From Psilocybe azurescens (lineage: Eukaryota > Basidiomycota > Agaricomycetes > Agaricales > Agrocybaceae), in NCBI GenBank assembly GCA_023853785.1, contig JAJIRX010000683.1, positions 1 to 64,000 on the forward strand: DNA of 64,000 nt, in the 5' to 3' direction. This document shows, piece by piece, positions 11,471 through 23,110 of this stretch. The notes beneath the pieces were generated by a model, which worked only from the letters and a program-made list of their open reading frames with translations, was not told where the DNA came from and did not search any database. Within the stretch, counting starts at the first letter, position 1, and the number at the start of each line of letters is the position of its first letter. The translations under genes were made by a program, and so were the position numbers.

Positions 11471-13344
11471 GTGAACATCATAAATATAATTAAAAATAAA
11501 AGTGCACCGTTCCGAAGGCGCGAGCACGTGAAGAGCTTTATGAAATTTCTCCTTCTTCCTTCCACAAGCCTTGTCAGGTGTAGCACCCCGCAAAGGGTGT
11601 TTTATCGGACATGGCCTCGGAATGCTGCGCATGTACGATCGATGAGCGGAACGTACGAGGCGTACGCAGATGCGATGGCGAAACGCAAACCTACAGAGAC
11701 ACCGCGGCCAATTAAGGAACGGATGTCGTTTCCAGCCCTTGGGGTTGAGCAGAGCTTTGTGAAAGCCCTCCAAACGGCATTTCCGGATGTGGAGAGGCCT
11801 ACTGGTGTGCAAGAAAAGCTTATCCCAGAGATACTTGGTGGGAAAGACATCTTGATGAAGGATAGTACAGGGTCTGGCAAGTGAGTTGGATCCTATTTTT
11901 CGGAAATTTTTACCTCGGATATTGAACAGAGTATGATAGGTCGTTCGGACTGGTGCTAGGACTGCTCAACAAACCACGTATGGTGATACATGATGAAAAA
12001 AGGGGAAGAAAAGAGTTATTACAACGCTTTTTATTGTACCTCATCGTGATTTGGCGTATCAGCTGTTGTGTTGGATTGAACGGCTAACGAGTGCGCTGCG
12101 GTCGTCGCCTCCGTTATCTTCTATTGCACAGGTTCTGGTACGTGGAGGAGGAGGACAGAAGGAAAAAATGATAGAAGAGCTGAAGAGAACGCCGCCGCAT
12201 ATCCTGATATGCACACCGCAAGCGCTAATGGAAGTGTACGAGAAGGAGGCGGAGGCGCTGGAATTGAAGACGCTGAGCACGGTGGTGGTAGATGAAGTGG
12301 ATTACCTGGTTGAGATTGATCCGCGGAAGCTAGAGAAGCACCCTGGGACGACAAGGGAGATTCTGAATGTGATATACGCTAAGAGGAAGGAGCTCAACCA
12401 GACAGAATATTCTGTGGAGGACGATGAAGAGGGACGGTTCGAGAGCGTCAGGGAATGGAGGAACGAGAGGGAACGAGAAGAGGGGATCCCGCAGTTAATT
12501 CTGTCGAGTGCGACGCTGAGGGTGCATTTCAAAGACTACCTATTTGAAGAGAGCGGGTGGCTCAACACGCACAACCTGGTGAAAATCAAGGGAGAACAGG
12601 GACAGGGACACGGGAAAGATATTACATTCGATACTTGTGGTGAAAAAGGACAGGGTTGTAAATGCAGAGGGAGCGAAGAAGGCACGAGTCGCGTCAGGAA
12701 TGATGAAAGAAGGCGAAGAGCGGGAACTTGAAGAAGCCGCGGAAGACGAAGAAGACGAAGAAGTAGTGACACGGTCATATTACCACGAAAGTAAGCAGAA
12801 AACTCTAAAAGAAAACAACAGAACGGATAGCTGACAGGCGGTATTGCTATCAACAGAATATGGACGTACGCCGTCGCCATTTGACGCAAACGCGCTGGAG
12901 GCGATCGCGACAGGGTTTGCACTTGATGTGGCGAGGATAGCGCTGCTTGTGATCCCGTCGGCGGCGGCAGTGCAGCGGATAGTATATGAGCTGCGGCAGA
13001 TGGGGGTGAATGCGGAGGGACTAGACCTACTCATTGAGCGGCGAGGCCGGGGGTATCTAGCAGAGGGCTCCGAGAGCAACAAGGTTTCAGCGAATCCGCG
13101 GCTATTGGTGGCTACAGCGGCGACCACACGCGGGCTTGATCTGCCGGGACTGAGCCATGTCTTTGTGCTGGGACTGCCGGAGGGACGGGTGGTAGAGAGC
13201 TACCGACACATCGCCGGCCGGGTCGGGCGGTTTGGACGGAGTGGGCGAGTGATCAATATCGTGACTGAAACGGAAAGCATACGGATGCGGCGGGTGCTGA
13301 ACGCCATCGGAGAGGCCGTCGTACTATTTGAGCATTTCGATTAA
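11471..13344 (+). CDS. MRH4: Mitochondrial DEAD-box RNA helicase (Mrh4-like)
   Basis: ATP-dependent RNA helicase, by family probably needed for mitochondrial ribosome assembly. It has a basic, serine/arginine-rich leader (MKFLLLPSTSLVRCSTPQR), a Q motif (PTGVQEKLIP), Walker A (STGSGK), LFIVPHRDLAYQLL, motif II as DEVD (VVVDEVDYL), motif III (LSSATL), and C-terminal motifs VATAATTRGLDLPG and YRHIAGRVGRFGRSGR. An acidic insert (LEEAAEDEEDEEV) separates the two RecA lobes. Introns are at 11881-11940 and about 12791-12856. One A is missing in 11996-12001. A further shift of the opposite sign lies between about 12575 and 12620. The gene is GC- and purine-rich compared with neighbours. An alternative start is the ATG near 11540. 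Confidence 0.83.
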
Positions 13345-13463
13345 CTAATCCAGCATCTCCATATATGGGTCCCCGTGCGTCATGCGGCTGCGGCTGACCG
13401 TCTCTCTAGTCTCTCTCTACAGCTCGGCCCATTTCTACCAGAGCGCGTCTTTGGCTGACGGCC

Positions 13464-16240
13464 ATGTTGTCCTCTCCCCTCCTCCTTCCCTTTCTCTTCT
13501 TTCTCTTCTCTCTCGCCAGCTCCCAATCCTCAGAGTCCCTCTCCTTCTCCCTCACAACCGGCTCGGTCACTCTCACAATCCCCACCTCCCGCCCAGGACA
13601 GCAGTCCTCCCTCATCACCACCGTCCTCCCCGGCGTCTTCAATGTCACATATACCATAACCCCCACCTCTTCCTCTACCCCTACCCCTACCCCTACTCCC
13701 ACCCAGTCCCCGTCCCCGTCCCCTTCGCCAGATCCTTTCGTTCTTGCAAGTCCCTCTCTTCTCTCACTCGCCGCATCCCCTTATTTCTTTCACCAGAATA
13801 CAAGAGTTGATCCCGCTTTCGCCGTTCTAGGCGTTATTCTCATTCTTACAGGTCTGCCATCTGCTTTCTGGGGTCACAAAAACAGATGGTATGTGTCCTT
13901 GCCTTGCCTTCTCCTTCTCGTCTTATCGTTCATCTAGGACTTCCTTTTTCTCATCGGATTCTACACGCTATCTCTCGTATGTATCGTACTCATTCTAAAA
14001 TTCGGCGTCATCCCTTCAGTAAATCCTCCCAATAAAACTCTTCGTGGCATGTTCGTCCTGGCTTCCACTATCGCAGGAATCGCCGGTGGCGGAGTCGCCA
14101 TCTTCTTTTGGAAGGGTGCAAGGTATGGTATTGGGGCCTGGGGTGGCTTCGCGCTCGGTCTGTGGATCCAATGTTTCCATAATGGGGGTCTCATCAATTC
14201 CGTTGGTTTCAGGTGGATTCTATATATTGGTTTGATATTTTTATATTATTGGTATACCAATCAGCCCCATCTCATTTCCTTCTTTTCTCACAGGTTGTGG
14301 TGTTGCCGGTTTTGCTTTATCTACTATACCAAAGGTGCTCAATTCAATATTTGCTCTCGCCTCCTCTACGTTACCTTATTTTCGCCACCCATCAGATCCA
14401 TTATCATGTACTTCTCATCTCCACGGCATTTGTTGGCGCTACTTCCTTTATGCTAGGTGTCGACTGTTTCACTACAGCAGGCTTGAAGGAGGTAATCAAC
14501 TCGTTGTCGGATGCTTTTCGTCATCTGATCATCTCCCCCCCCATGCAGTTTTACGTGTGGAACCTAGGCTTTCCTGCCCTCTTTCCAAAGTATACCGAAA
14601 ACCACATTCAATTCCCTGTCTCCCAAACTATGCAGATCGAACTCGGCCTCATCGGTGCCGTCGCTTTAATGGGCATAGCCGTTCAACTCCGCATACTAAA
14701 GGTTCTTCAAAGGAAGATGCGGGAAATTGCCGAAGAGAACAAGAAACGAGACGAGGAGGCAGAGCTCCGCGCAGCAGATAGGCTTACTGATATCGACCAA
14801 GGAGCGTGATGCTTGGGAAAAGGAGCACCCTACCCTCACAAAGCATGGACGACAGGACAGCACCATGTCCTCGCTCCCCCCTGATGAAAGAGAGAGAAGA
14901 TTCGACTTCACCCATACCAGATCCCCGTTCTTCTTATCTCCTCGATGAGCCCCGTCCACGCCATGCATCTGGACTATCCGACTTTAAAGTCGCCCCTACA
15001 TCGGAGGACGACCTCAAACGTGCAGCAAGACATAGCAATCAGCCTCCCGGCTCTTTGCTGCCCAATTTGGACCTCGGTAGCCGCATCCAGGAAGACGTAC
15101 CTTCTAGCTTTATTGCCGACGATGTCATGAACCGCCAGGTTCAAGTCTCAGCCTCGGAACTAGAGGACTACAAACGCAAGCAAGAACTTTTGGCAGAGAT
15201 CCAGACCATACGCCGTTCAATTGATTTCTTGAAGTCCGAAACACCAATACCACCGTCCTCTTCGGAAGCATCCCGTCGTCCATCGTTTGCGTCCAAGCGT
15301 ACTCTCAGTATGGATGCTACTAACGTTCTCCAACCTGCATCGCACGCTCGACCACCTCGTGAAGCTGCTCCTCGAGCTCGCGTGCATTCCATGGAATTGT
15401 CTTCATTAGTAAACTCATCTAATGACCCGATCACTAGACCTACAAGCGTACCTCTGAAAGACTCTGACTGGGATTCATATATACAAGAGCGCAAGCTATT
15501 GCAGCCACCAGCCGGCATCACCCCTCCGATAGTAACGAATAGAGTCCCAATGGCTCCGGCTGTCCAAGAAGCCCTTCAGCGCCGAAAGAGAAGAGAAAAT
15601 GCTCTGGGTGTGGCTGCTCCTAGCACGGACTCGTCGGAAGATGTTCCTCTGGCGCGAGTCATACAACAAAAACCCAATCAATTCACACCGGTGACGATTT
15701 TGCCGCCTCGTCGAATGTCCGCAAACATTGTCGCCCCAGTACCTCAAATTCCACCCAACACGCGGACCCGAACATTTGAGGAACTAACCGAACGCCATCG
15801 CGAAAAGCTGAGGGACATGCAGGCACCATTGACACAAGCTGAAAAGGAGCATGCAGAGCTGGAGGCTGCTCGACAAAGATGGGAGCGATCAAAGGCCCTC
15901 GAAAAGGAAGCTGTGACCCGAAGACAGGCTGAAAAAGTGGCCGCCCTCGAAAAAAGAAAAAAAGACGGACGGCGGTGACCCACGACGATCATCTGCTGAA
16001 GCCCGCCGCCACTCGCGGTCATTGAGCGCGGACAAGCTAGCGAATCAGGGAGGTCCGTCCTCAAGACGTCTGTCAACCATGAAAGTAGAAGACTGGCAGC
16101 GGTATCAGCAGGATGCCGAAATGGGCGTCAAAACCGAGCAGGCAGGTGGCGTTGGTTCGTCGAAGCGCGATTCGCGGGCCGCGGGCAGTGTGCCATTCCC
16201 TCAAGAAACACGTCGGAAAAGCAGGGACTTTTTAAGTTGA
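13464..16240 (+). CDS. TMEM198/TM7SF3-like multi-pass membrane protein (DUF4203) with long cytoplasmic tail
   Basis: Predicted plasma-membrane or endomembrane protein of unknown biochemical role. It opens with a signal peptide (MLSSPLLLPFLFFLFSLASS), then a short extracellular region and a Thr/Pro/Ser tract. The membrane domain follows: FAVLGVILILTGLPSAFWG, IGFYTLSLVCIVLILKFGV, RGMFVLASTIAGIAGGGVA, GAWGGFALGLWIQ, LLISTAFVGATSFMLGVDC and IELGLIGAVALMG. After it comes a tail of over 450 residues, disordered, basic and coiled-coil-prone (EELTERHREKLRDMQ, QRWERSKALEKEA). Introns include GTTTGATA to CACAG (about 14230-14293), 14335-14394 and 14492-14549. Frame breaks occur at 13945-13949 (one T missing), near 14795, at 14876-14880 and at 15956-15962. 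Fungal homologs share the KERD-x-WEKEHP motif just after the membrane domain. Confidence 0.78.
13678..13723 (-). repeat. C-run repeat (CCCCTA-like), potential G-quadruplex on the minus strand
   Basis: Eight runs of three or four C occur within 46 bases, spaced by two to four bases; on the minus strand this reads as eight G-runs with short loops. It encodes the Thr-Pro and Ser-Pro dipeptide repeat of the extracellular linker of the TMEM198-like protein. The minus strand is the transcription template here. Confidence 0.75.
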
Positions 16241-16479
16241 AATGGACACACCCTTTTGTTACGATATTATGACTATTCTTTTCTTTTTGGACACGGACTA
16301 TGGTACATAGCGCGCGCAGTGACATACACACCACACATGCAAATGGACTTTCTTTTTGAAATCAGGTGACAAGAAGTGACAGCGTGTGAAAATGTGACTG
16401 TTGTTGTGGGACAAAACTCTCACGACGGAGGGAGTTTAAGAAATTCCCACCCACGTCTTACTCTCACGCCTGTAAGTAA

Positions 16480-18866
16480 ATGGCGCAGACAACGGGTGTT
16501 CAAGATCCTTTCTTTCTTAACCACCACCTACACATGGCCCCTGTGCCCAACAATAACCAACAGTCAGATAGGCAGCACAGAGAAGATACCCCATCACAGG
16601 CAATTCAATTTTCTCTGCTTGCAAATTTTCTCTCAACTTTATCTCTAATCCAAACCGTGCCTCGACACGCTCTCTAGGTCCAATCTGAATCTCTACGCAA
16701 CTCGCACACTCCTTCATCATCTCACTCGTCTCCGAGCTTACAAACAGCAGATCCAAATGCATCTATACAGTCTATTCTGACTGCCAACAAGGATGTCGTC
16801 AATGCACCCCCGCAATCTTGGCAACAACATCCACAAGACCATTCTCTCGTGCAGGCAAGTTGCTGTTCTAGTTCCTGGTTTTTGATTATAGCAATAACAT
16901 TTCTTTCAAGGCTTCGTCCAGCAAACGAAAGCTGGAAGATGCGGAACCCGAAGACCCACACAGCAAGATTCGACGCATCGTTCGCGACCATGTTTCCCAA
17001 GATCCTTCACGCGTTATGCCTATGACCACGGTCATTTGTTTGCATGCAGCCGTCGCTCAGAAGTCGTATGGGAGTGAGAAGCGTTTTCTTTGTCCACCAC
17101 CCGTTGTCCATATCGAGGGACCCGTATGGCACATGCGTGCTCAACAACTCGCTATGGCTGTCGTCTCTGAGAGTGGAGAACGCTCATTTGAGCAAAAGGC
17201 CCCCTGGACAATAACATGACCGCAAGCTTCAAGTTTCTACACGTCACAGGCACAGCAAAAGCCAAAAGCTTTCAGCTGTCTCTCGACATCGCGGAGCCCT
17301 CTCCTCCTGCCCTTATTCCAGAAGGTGCAGATCCCCCAGCGGTCGAGTTTGGGCCTCATTTGATTCGGCGCCTGTTACCATCATATCGAAGCCTTCCAAA
17401 AAGACTGCAAAGACGCGTAACATTTCTTCGTGTATTCTTGCAGGTGGTCCTGTCTCCCTCTTCAACCGCATCAACTCGCAAACCGTGCGTACAAAGTACA
17501 TGACCATTGATGGGGGTCAGCTTTGCGCTAGCAATGTTTCCTGGTCGGCCTTTAATGTCAATGTCGTTCGAAAACCAGGCATGACTGTAGCCGCCTCCTC
17601 GGTTGGTATGTGTCATGTGATGAGAAGTCTTGGGGGAACGACCTTTTTTAACTCATCACGTTTTCAATAGTTACAGGGCCACAGCCAGTAACTTATGGGT
17701 GTGAGATTGTTTTGTCCGATACACATTCTGGTATCTCTACATCGCCGCTTGTGATCCGCAAGGTGGACAAAGGCAAGGTTACCCACGATGAAGGAGGGCC
17801 CGTCAGTCAGATGCAGAAGATTGCGCTGCAGCGGGTCAATCCCGACGGATCCCGACATTACCTTTCAGCAGCGGGTCCAATACCCGGCACACCTGGGGTT
17901 GTTGCACCTCCGGCCCCGGGAATGTCATCTCAAGCTGGCACCCACCCTCTTCTATTCCAATCCCCTCGTGTACGTGAAGAGATCAAAGAAGGCTTCCGCA
18001 TTGTCTGTGACGAAGTCGATGATTATCTATGTTGGACCATTGTTGGTATTTGTAGGTCTTTCTTTCATAATGTTATTGTCCTCGCTCCCTCTCATTATTT
18101 TTTTTTTCTAGCAAAGTTTCAGTATACCTTCTTTGATGCCTTTGGTCAGAACAACAATATACCTGAGCTACCCATCACCCCCTTTCCCACATTGTTCACT
18201 GCCCCAGCCTATCGGCCTGCAAACAACACTGTCGAATTGACTGTCTCAAATTTCTTCTACGAGCATCCTACTACACGGCACCAGACGCCCCTTGATGTTT
18301 ATCTGGGAAATCTTGGCCCTCTCCATCTGCGTGTCTATCAAGCAGCCCCGCCAGGCCCTCTTTCTACGATAAACTCATTCATGCCTGGTGCGCCTGGGGA
18401 AGGGCGAGACTCTGCCTCCATATCAAGCCCGCCAACAAGATATATCGGTACACCATTGCACACTGTTGTAATTGTTGAGATGCCACCTTTGGCCGACGTT
18501 ATCAAGGCGCTGGAAGACGATGCGTTGCCGACCAACAACAATACCAATGGCAGTAAATCGCATCAGTCGCCTGATAACGCTGAGGGATCAGAACCGCCAC
18601 CACCTCCGATGCCATCTATAGCAGGCAGGAGTCTTCCGCTACTGTTTATCCGCGCATCGGATGGCGTTGGGTATCATTCTGGCCGCACGATAGCGTGCGA
18701 GAATGTGTTCCAGGCAATGGATCTTGGAAGCATGGCGGCTAATCATCAGCAGCAGCAAAATGGGCAATCTGGTATGGAAACCAATTGGATAGCTGCTGCT
18801 GCTGCCCAGGCGGCAGCCGCCGCAGCGGACGGTGGGATGCATGGATGGACTTTGAGGGTGATGTGA
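16480..18866 (+). CDS. CSL-family (RBP-J/LAG1, Cbf11/12-like) DNA-binding transcription factor
   Basis: Fungal member of the CSL family, the DNA-binding end of Notch signalling in animals but Notch-independent in fungi. The N-terminus is disordered and Q/S-rich, with a basic [11 protein letters not shown] region. The Rel-like N-terminal domain shows [19 protein letters not shown] and VVHIEGPVW. The beta-trefoil carries [32 protein letters not shown] and YMTIDGG. The C-terminal domain begins [17 protein letters not shown] and includes [11 protein letters not shown] and [10 protein letters not shown], then acidic and Ala/Gln-rich segments ([15 protein letters not shown]). Two of the introns appear to be GC-AG (16610-16677 and 16855-16910). 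One C is missing in each of the runs 17200-17204 and 17333-17337. By family it binds GTGGGAA-type sites in the nucleus. Confidence 0.9.
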
Positions 18867-19071
18867 CGAGACCTTTTTTTGCTTTGTTTTTGAGTCTCTT
18901 CCCCCTTTTCTCCCTAATGTGTAACTATGACTGTTATCGTTTTGCTTTGCAATGATTGACTATCTTCTTTCCTCCTTCCTTCCCTACCCTCTGTCCTCTC
19001 TTTTCTTTTGGATCCTTCCTTTTGTATTATGTATAAGAAATGGCCTGGGCAAATTTGTGGATTACATATAT

Positions 19072-22042
19072 TTAATCTTCACGACGTTTAAGAATTGCTA
19101 CTACCTCGTCCCTTGCCATTTCAGATAATCCAACTTGTTCGACAACGGTCTCTTCCCACTTGGCGTCGCCCACTGAACCAAACGTGGCGCTGACAATTCT
19201 ATCCCATGCTTCTCCTTCCAAGCTAACCAATCTACCAGCTTCAGAACTTTACTCCAGGGAGCTTGAATACGCTGGTGACTGCCGCCAAGAGCTCCTACTG
19301 CGGCATAGCACGTCTCTACCCAAAGTTCGCACTCGGATCGTATGGCCTTTGCTTCCTGGAGAGACAGATTCCCCCGATACATGATTTGATGGTGCAAAAT
19401 GTGATCAGCCAAGCGTTGTGCAATACGTCGATAAACTATAATGAAAAGGGTCGCTGGAAGAGTCGCACGAAGCAGATTAAGATGGGAAGACATCAGTCCA
19501 ATAGGCTCCAAAAGCGTTTGCGACAGTCCGAATTTTAAGGAATCTGTTGGGACAGGCGATGTTCTGTTGTCATCTATTAGCAAGAAAAAGATGGGAGTAT
19601 AGCAAGGTTCTTACGTTGCTGCCGTACGGTGTACGCGCAAACCGCTCTCAACTTCACCACAGACCAAGTTGCACGACCATATCTTCGGCCCGAACACACA
19701 ATTGGCGGTAATCGGATATCATCTTCGCGAAGACCATCTCCCCAGGCGAGGAGTTGCTGAGGTTTGATAAATCAGGTAAGTACGGACTTGTCTGAGCCCA
19801 ATGACGCAGGTCCTGATCCGTAACGAACTCTTCCCATAGTTGAAGGAAAAACTATACGAGTTTTCGTCAATTTGTGATCTCATGTGAACTTAGAAACTTA
19901 CTAAGTCCTCTCCCCAGTCTTCCAGGCAGGCTTGAATATAACCTGCGCTTAACAGGGCTTTGCAAAGACTGCTTGCTCCTGCCGTCCCGCTTGTGCGATT
20001 TCTGGGGTCGTCCTGCAAAGATGCTTCCCGCAGGCTGAAGTTGAGAGCCCCAGGAACTGAACGGACGAAAAACGACGACAAGGTCTCAAACGCCACTAGA
20101 GATGAGGATATACGACCATGATAAGACTCCAGAAGTGGAAGCTGAATCAATAAAAGGAAATGTGCCTTTTGCACAGTATGAGGCAATGGAGAATATCGAT
20201 CTGAAGAACTTTGGTAAATATACTTGAAATGATATGAAAGAGATAATATAAACCAACCTGTGATTTGTTCGATTAAAGATTTCATCTTCCTGGACGAAAC
20301 AGTAGGCCTTAACTCCTGTGAATGATTATCGCTCTCGATTTCATCGGCGATAAGCCAGGCATCGGCTGCGTTTATAATGTCATTGTACTGTCCTTCCACA
20401 ACTGAAACGGAATCTTTGATTAACAATCATCGATGAAAATTGAAAACACTTGCATCGTTTTTCTGCTGATAACCATGTTTCGAACCAATCTACGTTACCC
20501 AGTACGGTATCAGCTATCCCAGCCCACTTGACGCCGTTTCCAGCAATCGACGTTCCTTGAAGTTTGAAGCCTTCTTCCACAATGGCGGCATCAAACGACA
20601 GCGCCTGATATATTGTATGTGCGAGGAGGGAAGGGTGATCCAGTAGCAGAGGTATCGTCTTCCTATTGAGTTTTCTGACTAGTAGCGGAAAGAGAAGTTG
20701 AGTGAATTCTCTCTTGGAAAGGGTTACAATTATGATCTCGGCGCATAAAGACAAGCACAGAAACTTACCCAGGCAGATAAATGTTTGTATTCGGTTTTTT
20801 CCAGGAGTCTTTGAATGACGTTGTTCATAAAATGGGCGTGTTCATGGCTGACATTTTGGATGTGCGTGAAGTACCATTCAGGCTAGCAAGATATAAGTAT
20901 CACCATGTTTTGAGCTCTGCACCTTCTGACCTTTTCTAGTTTATTGGTCTGTCTTGTGCCTTCGAAATGGAATTTAAAGCGCAAATATATTGGTTGAACA
21001 AGTGCTTGGAGGGGCGTAAATTCCTTCTTTGTCTCCAGAGGGCAAATTGCCACGTATTTCTTTACCACTACAGCAGGTAACGTGAGATGGAGATCATTAG
21101 AGAACGGAAAGTGGGCCGCCTTACATGCTTTGAAGTTTGATAAGGTTCATGAAAGCGGATTCAAAAGATTTTCGTTCCTGAGGAGCAACAGTGGCGTATT
21201 CTACAGAAGCTGGCCAACCAAATTTCTCCGCGCACGTCACCAGAGAACTGGTAATGGTCAGCAAGATCTTCCCTGTAATTAGAGACAGTTGGGCTTACCC
21301 GGAAAGCACTCCTTTCATGTCAGTCCACGTTTTATCGCGAAGGCGCTCTAAAAATGAAATCAGACCAAGGCGCTGTTGATTCAAATCTTCGATTGCAGAA
21401 CAAGATTCTACAACTTTGGCGACGTATTCTTGCAAAGATATATAAGTCTTCACAGAACTGATTGAGATTTTCGTCGTTTGTCGCACATTCTCGATGGCCT
21501 CCTCGCTACAACATGTATAAGAGACACATTCATGTAAAGCTGTTAGTCCTTACCTTAGTTTCAGAACAAGCTCAATGACTTGCGTGTATTGCTTGACTGA
21601 CTGTAGTTCCTTTAGGTTACGATGCAGGGTCTCTATGTCTTCCAATAGGAGTGGTTTATGATCTTCGGAAACGCGAAATGAGATCAGGCCTCGCGCCAAA
21701 TCAGAAAGTTCGTCATTCAAGGTATGTCGCAGAATCCGACACGTCTTTCGCTTTATTCAGGTGGCTTTCCGCTGTGGCACGAATTTGTCGCAAGAAGATG
21801 TCTAAATCGGATTGAGAAGTCGATAACTAAGCTACCAGTGTGTGTTGAGCCTGGTAACTCCACTCAAAGCTGCATGCACGTACATTTCGATTCAAATCAT
21901 TCTGGTGTTCGAGGAAGTGGGTTTCAACTCTGTCCAAATCATCAATCGAGTGGAAAAGTGAGTCTAATATTTCTTTGGATTTATGCTGAGATTGTTGCAG
22001 GCTGGGAGGTTTAAGCAATTCTTTAATCTGAGTGGAAGACAT
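19072..22042 (-). CDS. RINT1: RINT1/Tip20-family vesicle tether (Dsl1/NRZ complex)
   Basis: Large helical-rod protein of the Dsl1 (NRZ) tethering complex for Golgi-to-ER COPI vesicles. The N-terminal exon reads [17 protein letters not shown] then a coiled-coil-like region. The middle contains [35 protein letters not shown], then [16 protein letters not shown] and [10 protein letters not shown], a run typical of RINT1 proteins. The C-terminus has [20 protein letters not shown], then [13 protein letters not shown] and EEVRDEVV-like sequence ending in AILKRRED. At least seven short introns are present. The frame shifts by one at the C-run 19203-19205 (G-run on the coding strand); with one added base the protein ends at 19072 rather than 19101. 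The alternative start 24 bases upstream (MKLRFEFP) is less likely. Confidence 0.85.
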
Positions 22043-22297
22043 AGGGAATTCAAAGCGAAGTTTCAAAGCAGGACTGGAAAGTCACTAGTCACGACTTGTA
22101 TAATTACTCCCCACGTCGGCGCTTTTACGGCGTATTCACTTCAAGTATCACCCAACCATCTATAAAAAGCGTCAAGGCACCCAGGAAAGTTGGAAACTCC
22201 CATCTATGGTCTAGCAAAATGTGCATCACACTGAGCGATGGTGCCATGGTAGTGGTACAATTGCGCCATCAACCGAGTCTCCCAAGAGGCTATGCGG

Positions 22298-22305
22298 TAT
22301 AAATA
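22298..22305 (+). promoter_or_regulatory. TATA-like box for the carbonic anhydrase gene
   Basis: TATAAATA lies 65 bases upstream of the carbonic anhydrase start codon in the 327-base divergent spacer shared with the RINT1-like gene. Nothing else recognisable is in this spacer. Confidence 0.4.
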
Positions 22306-22369
22306 TCGTCAAAATGCAATTCCTGTTAATCCCTCGTCCCCAGGCTCTCTTGCAACACCCTTGGAATCA

Positions 22370-23110
22370 ATGTCTTCTCATCATGAATTTATCCCGTCTA
22401 ATGAGGTTTACGCTTCCTCCTTCGAAAAGGGAGGTCTTACGCTTCCCCCCAAAAAGCAGCTTATCGTTGGTAAAATTACTTCTTACCATTTTTCTTGTAC
22501 CATTACTGACTTTTGAGTCTCACACAGTGACATGCATGGACGCCCGTATTGAGTAATCGACATTCCCTGAACTAAAATGTCCATCTGCTGACCGCGATAA
22601 TATACAGGCCCCTCTCGCAGATTGGCATTGAACTTGGAGAAGCGCATATCATCCGAAATGCTGGAGGCTCTGCGTGCATACATTTTTTGTTCGCGACCTA
22701 GTAGGCGATTACTTATCTCAGTCTTAATGATAGCCAGGAAGCACTGCGAAGTATTGTAATTTCACAGCGCCTTCTCGGAACCAATCAAGTTGCTGTATTC
22801 CGCCACACCGACTGTGGAATGCTTACCTTCACCAACGAGCAAATCAGAGATAAGATTGTTTCAGCGGCCTCAGGAGATGCAGCTGTTGCGGAAGCTGTGA
22901 ATGCCATTGACTTTCTTCCATTTCCGACCTTGGAGGAAAGTGTCAAGGCCGATGTCCAGTTCCTGAAAGAAAATCCTCTTGTTCTGGAAGGGACCACTCT
23001 GACAGGTTGGATTTATAACGTTCACACTGGAAAGGTATGTATCCTGCTGGTCTCATGGTTACGATGGTGAAAGCTAAAGTCTTTTGTTCAAGGTCAAACA
23101 GATTGTTTGA
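22370..23110 (+). CDS. Beta-class carbonic anhydrase
   Basis: Zinc enzyme for the reversible hydration of CO2, probably cytosolic. The zinc ligands and catalytic dyad are all visible: the first Cys with Asp-Arg in VTCMDARIE, and His and second Cys in FRHTDCGML. Between them are EAHIIRNAGGSA and ALRSIVISQRLLGTNQVAV. The C-terminus ends in TGWIYNVHTGKVKQIV. Four introns are placed by GT-AG sites and family continuity: about 22469-22526, 22551-22607, 22675-22733 and 23036-23092. At about 170 residues it is short, like the plant-type or cab-like fungal beta class. It reads without frame errors, unusual in this window. Confidence 0.9.

Noticed and set aside
13961..14197. Minus-strand open frames opposite the TMEM198-like gene
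   Set aside because: They shadow conserved membrane helices read on the plus strand.
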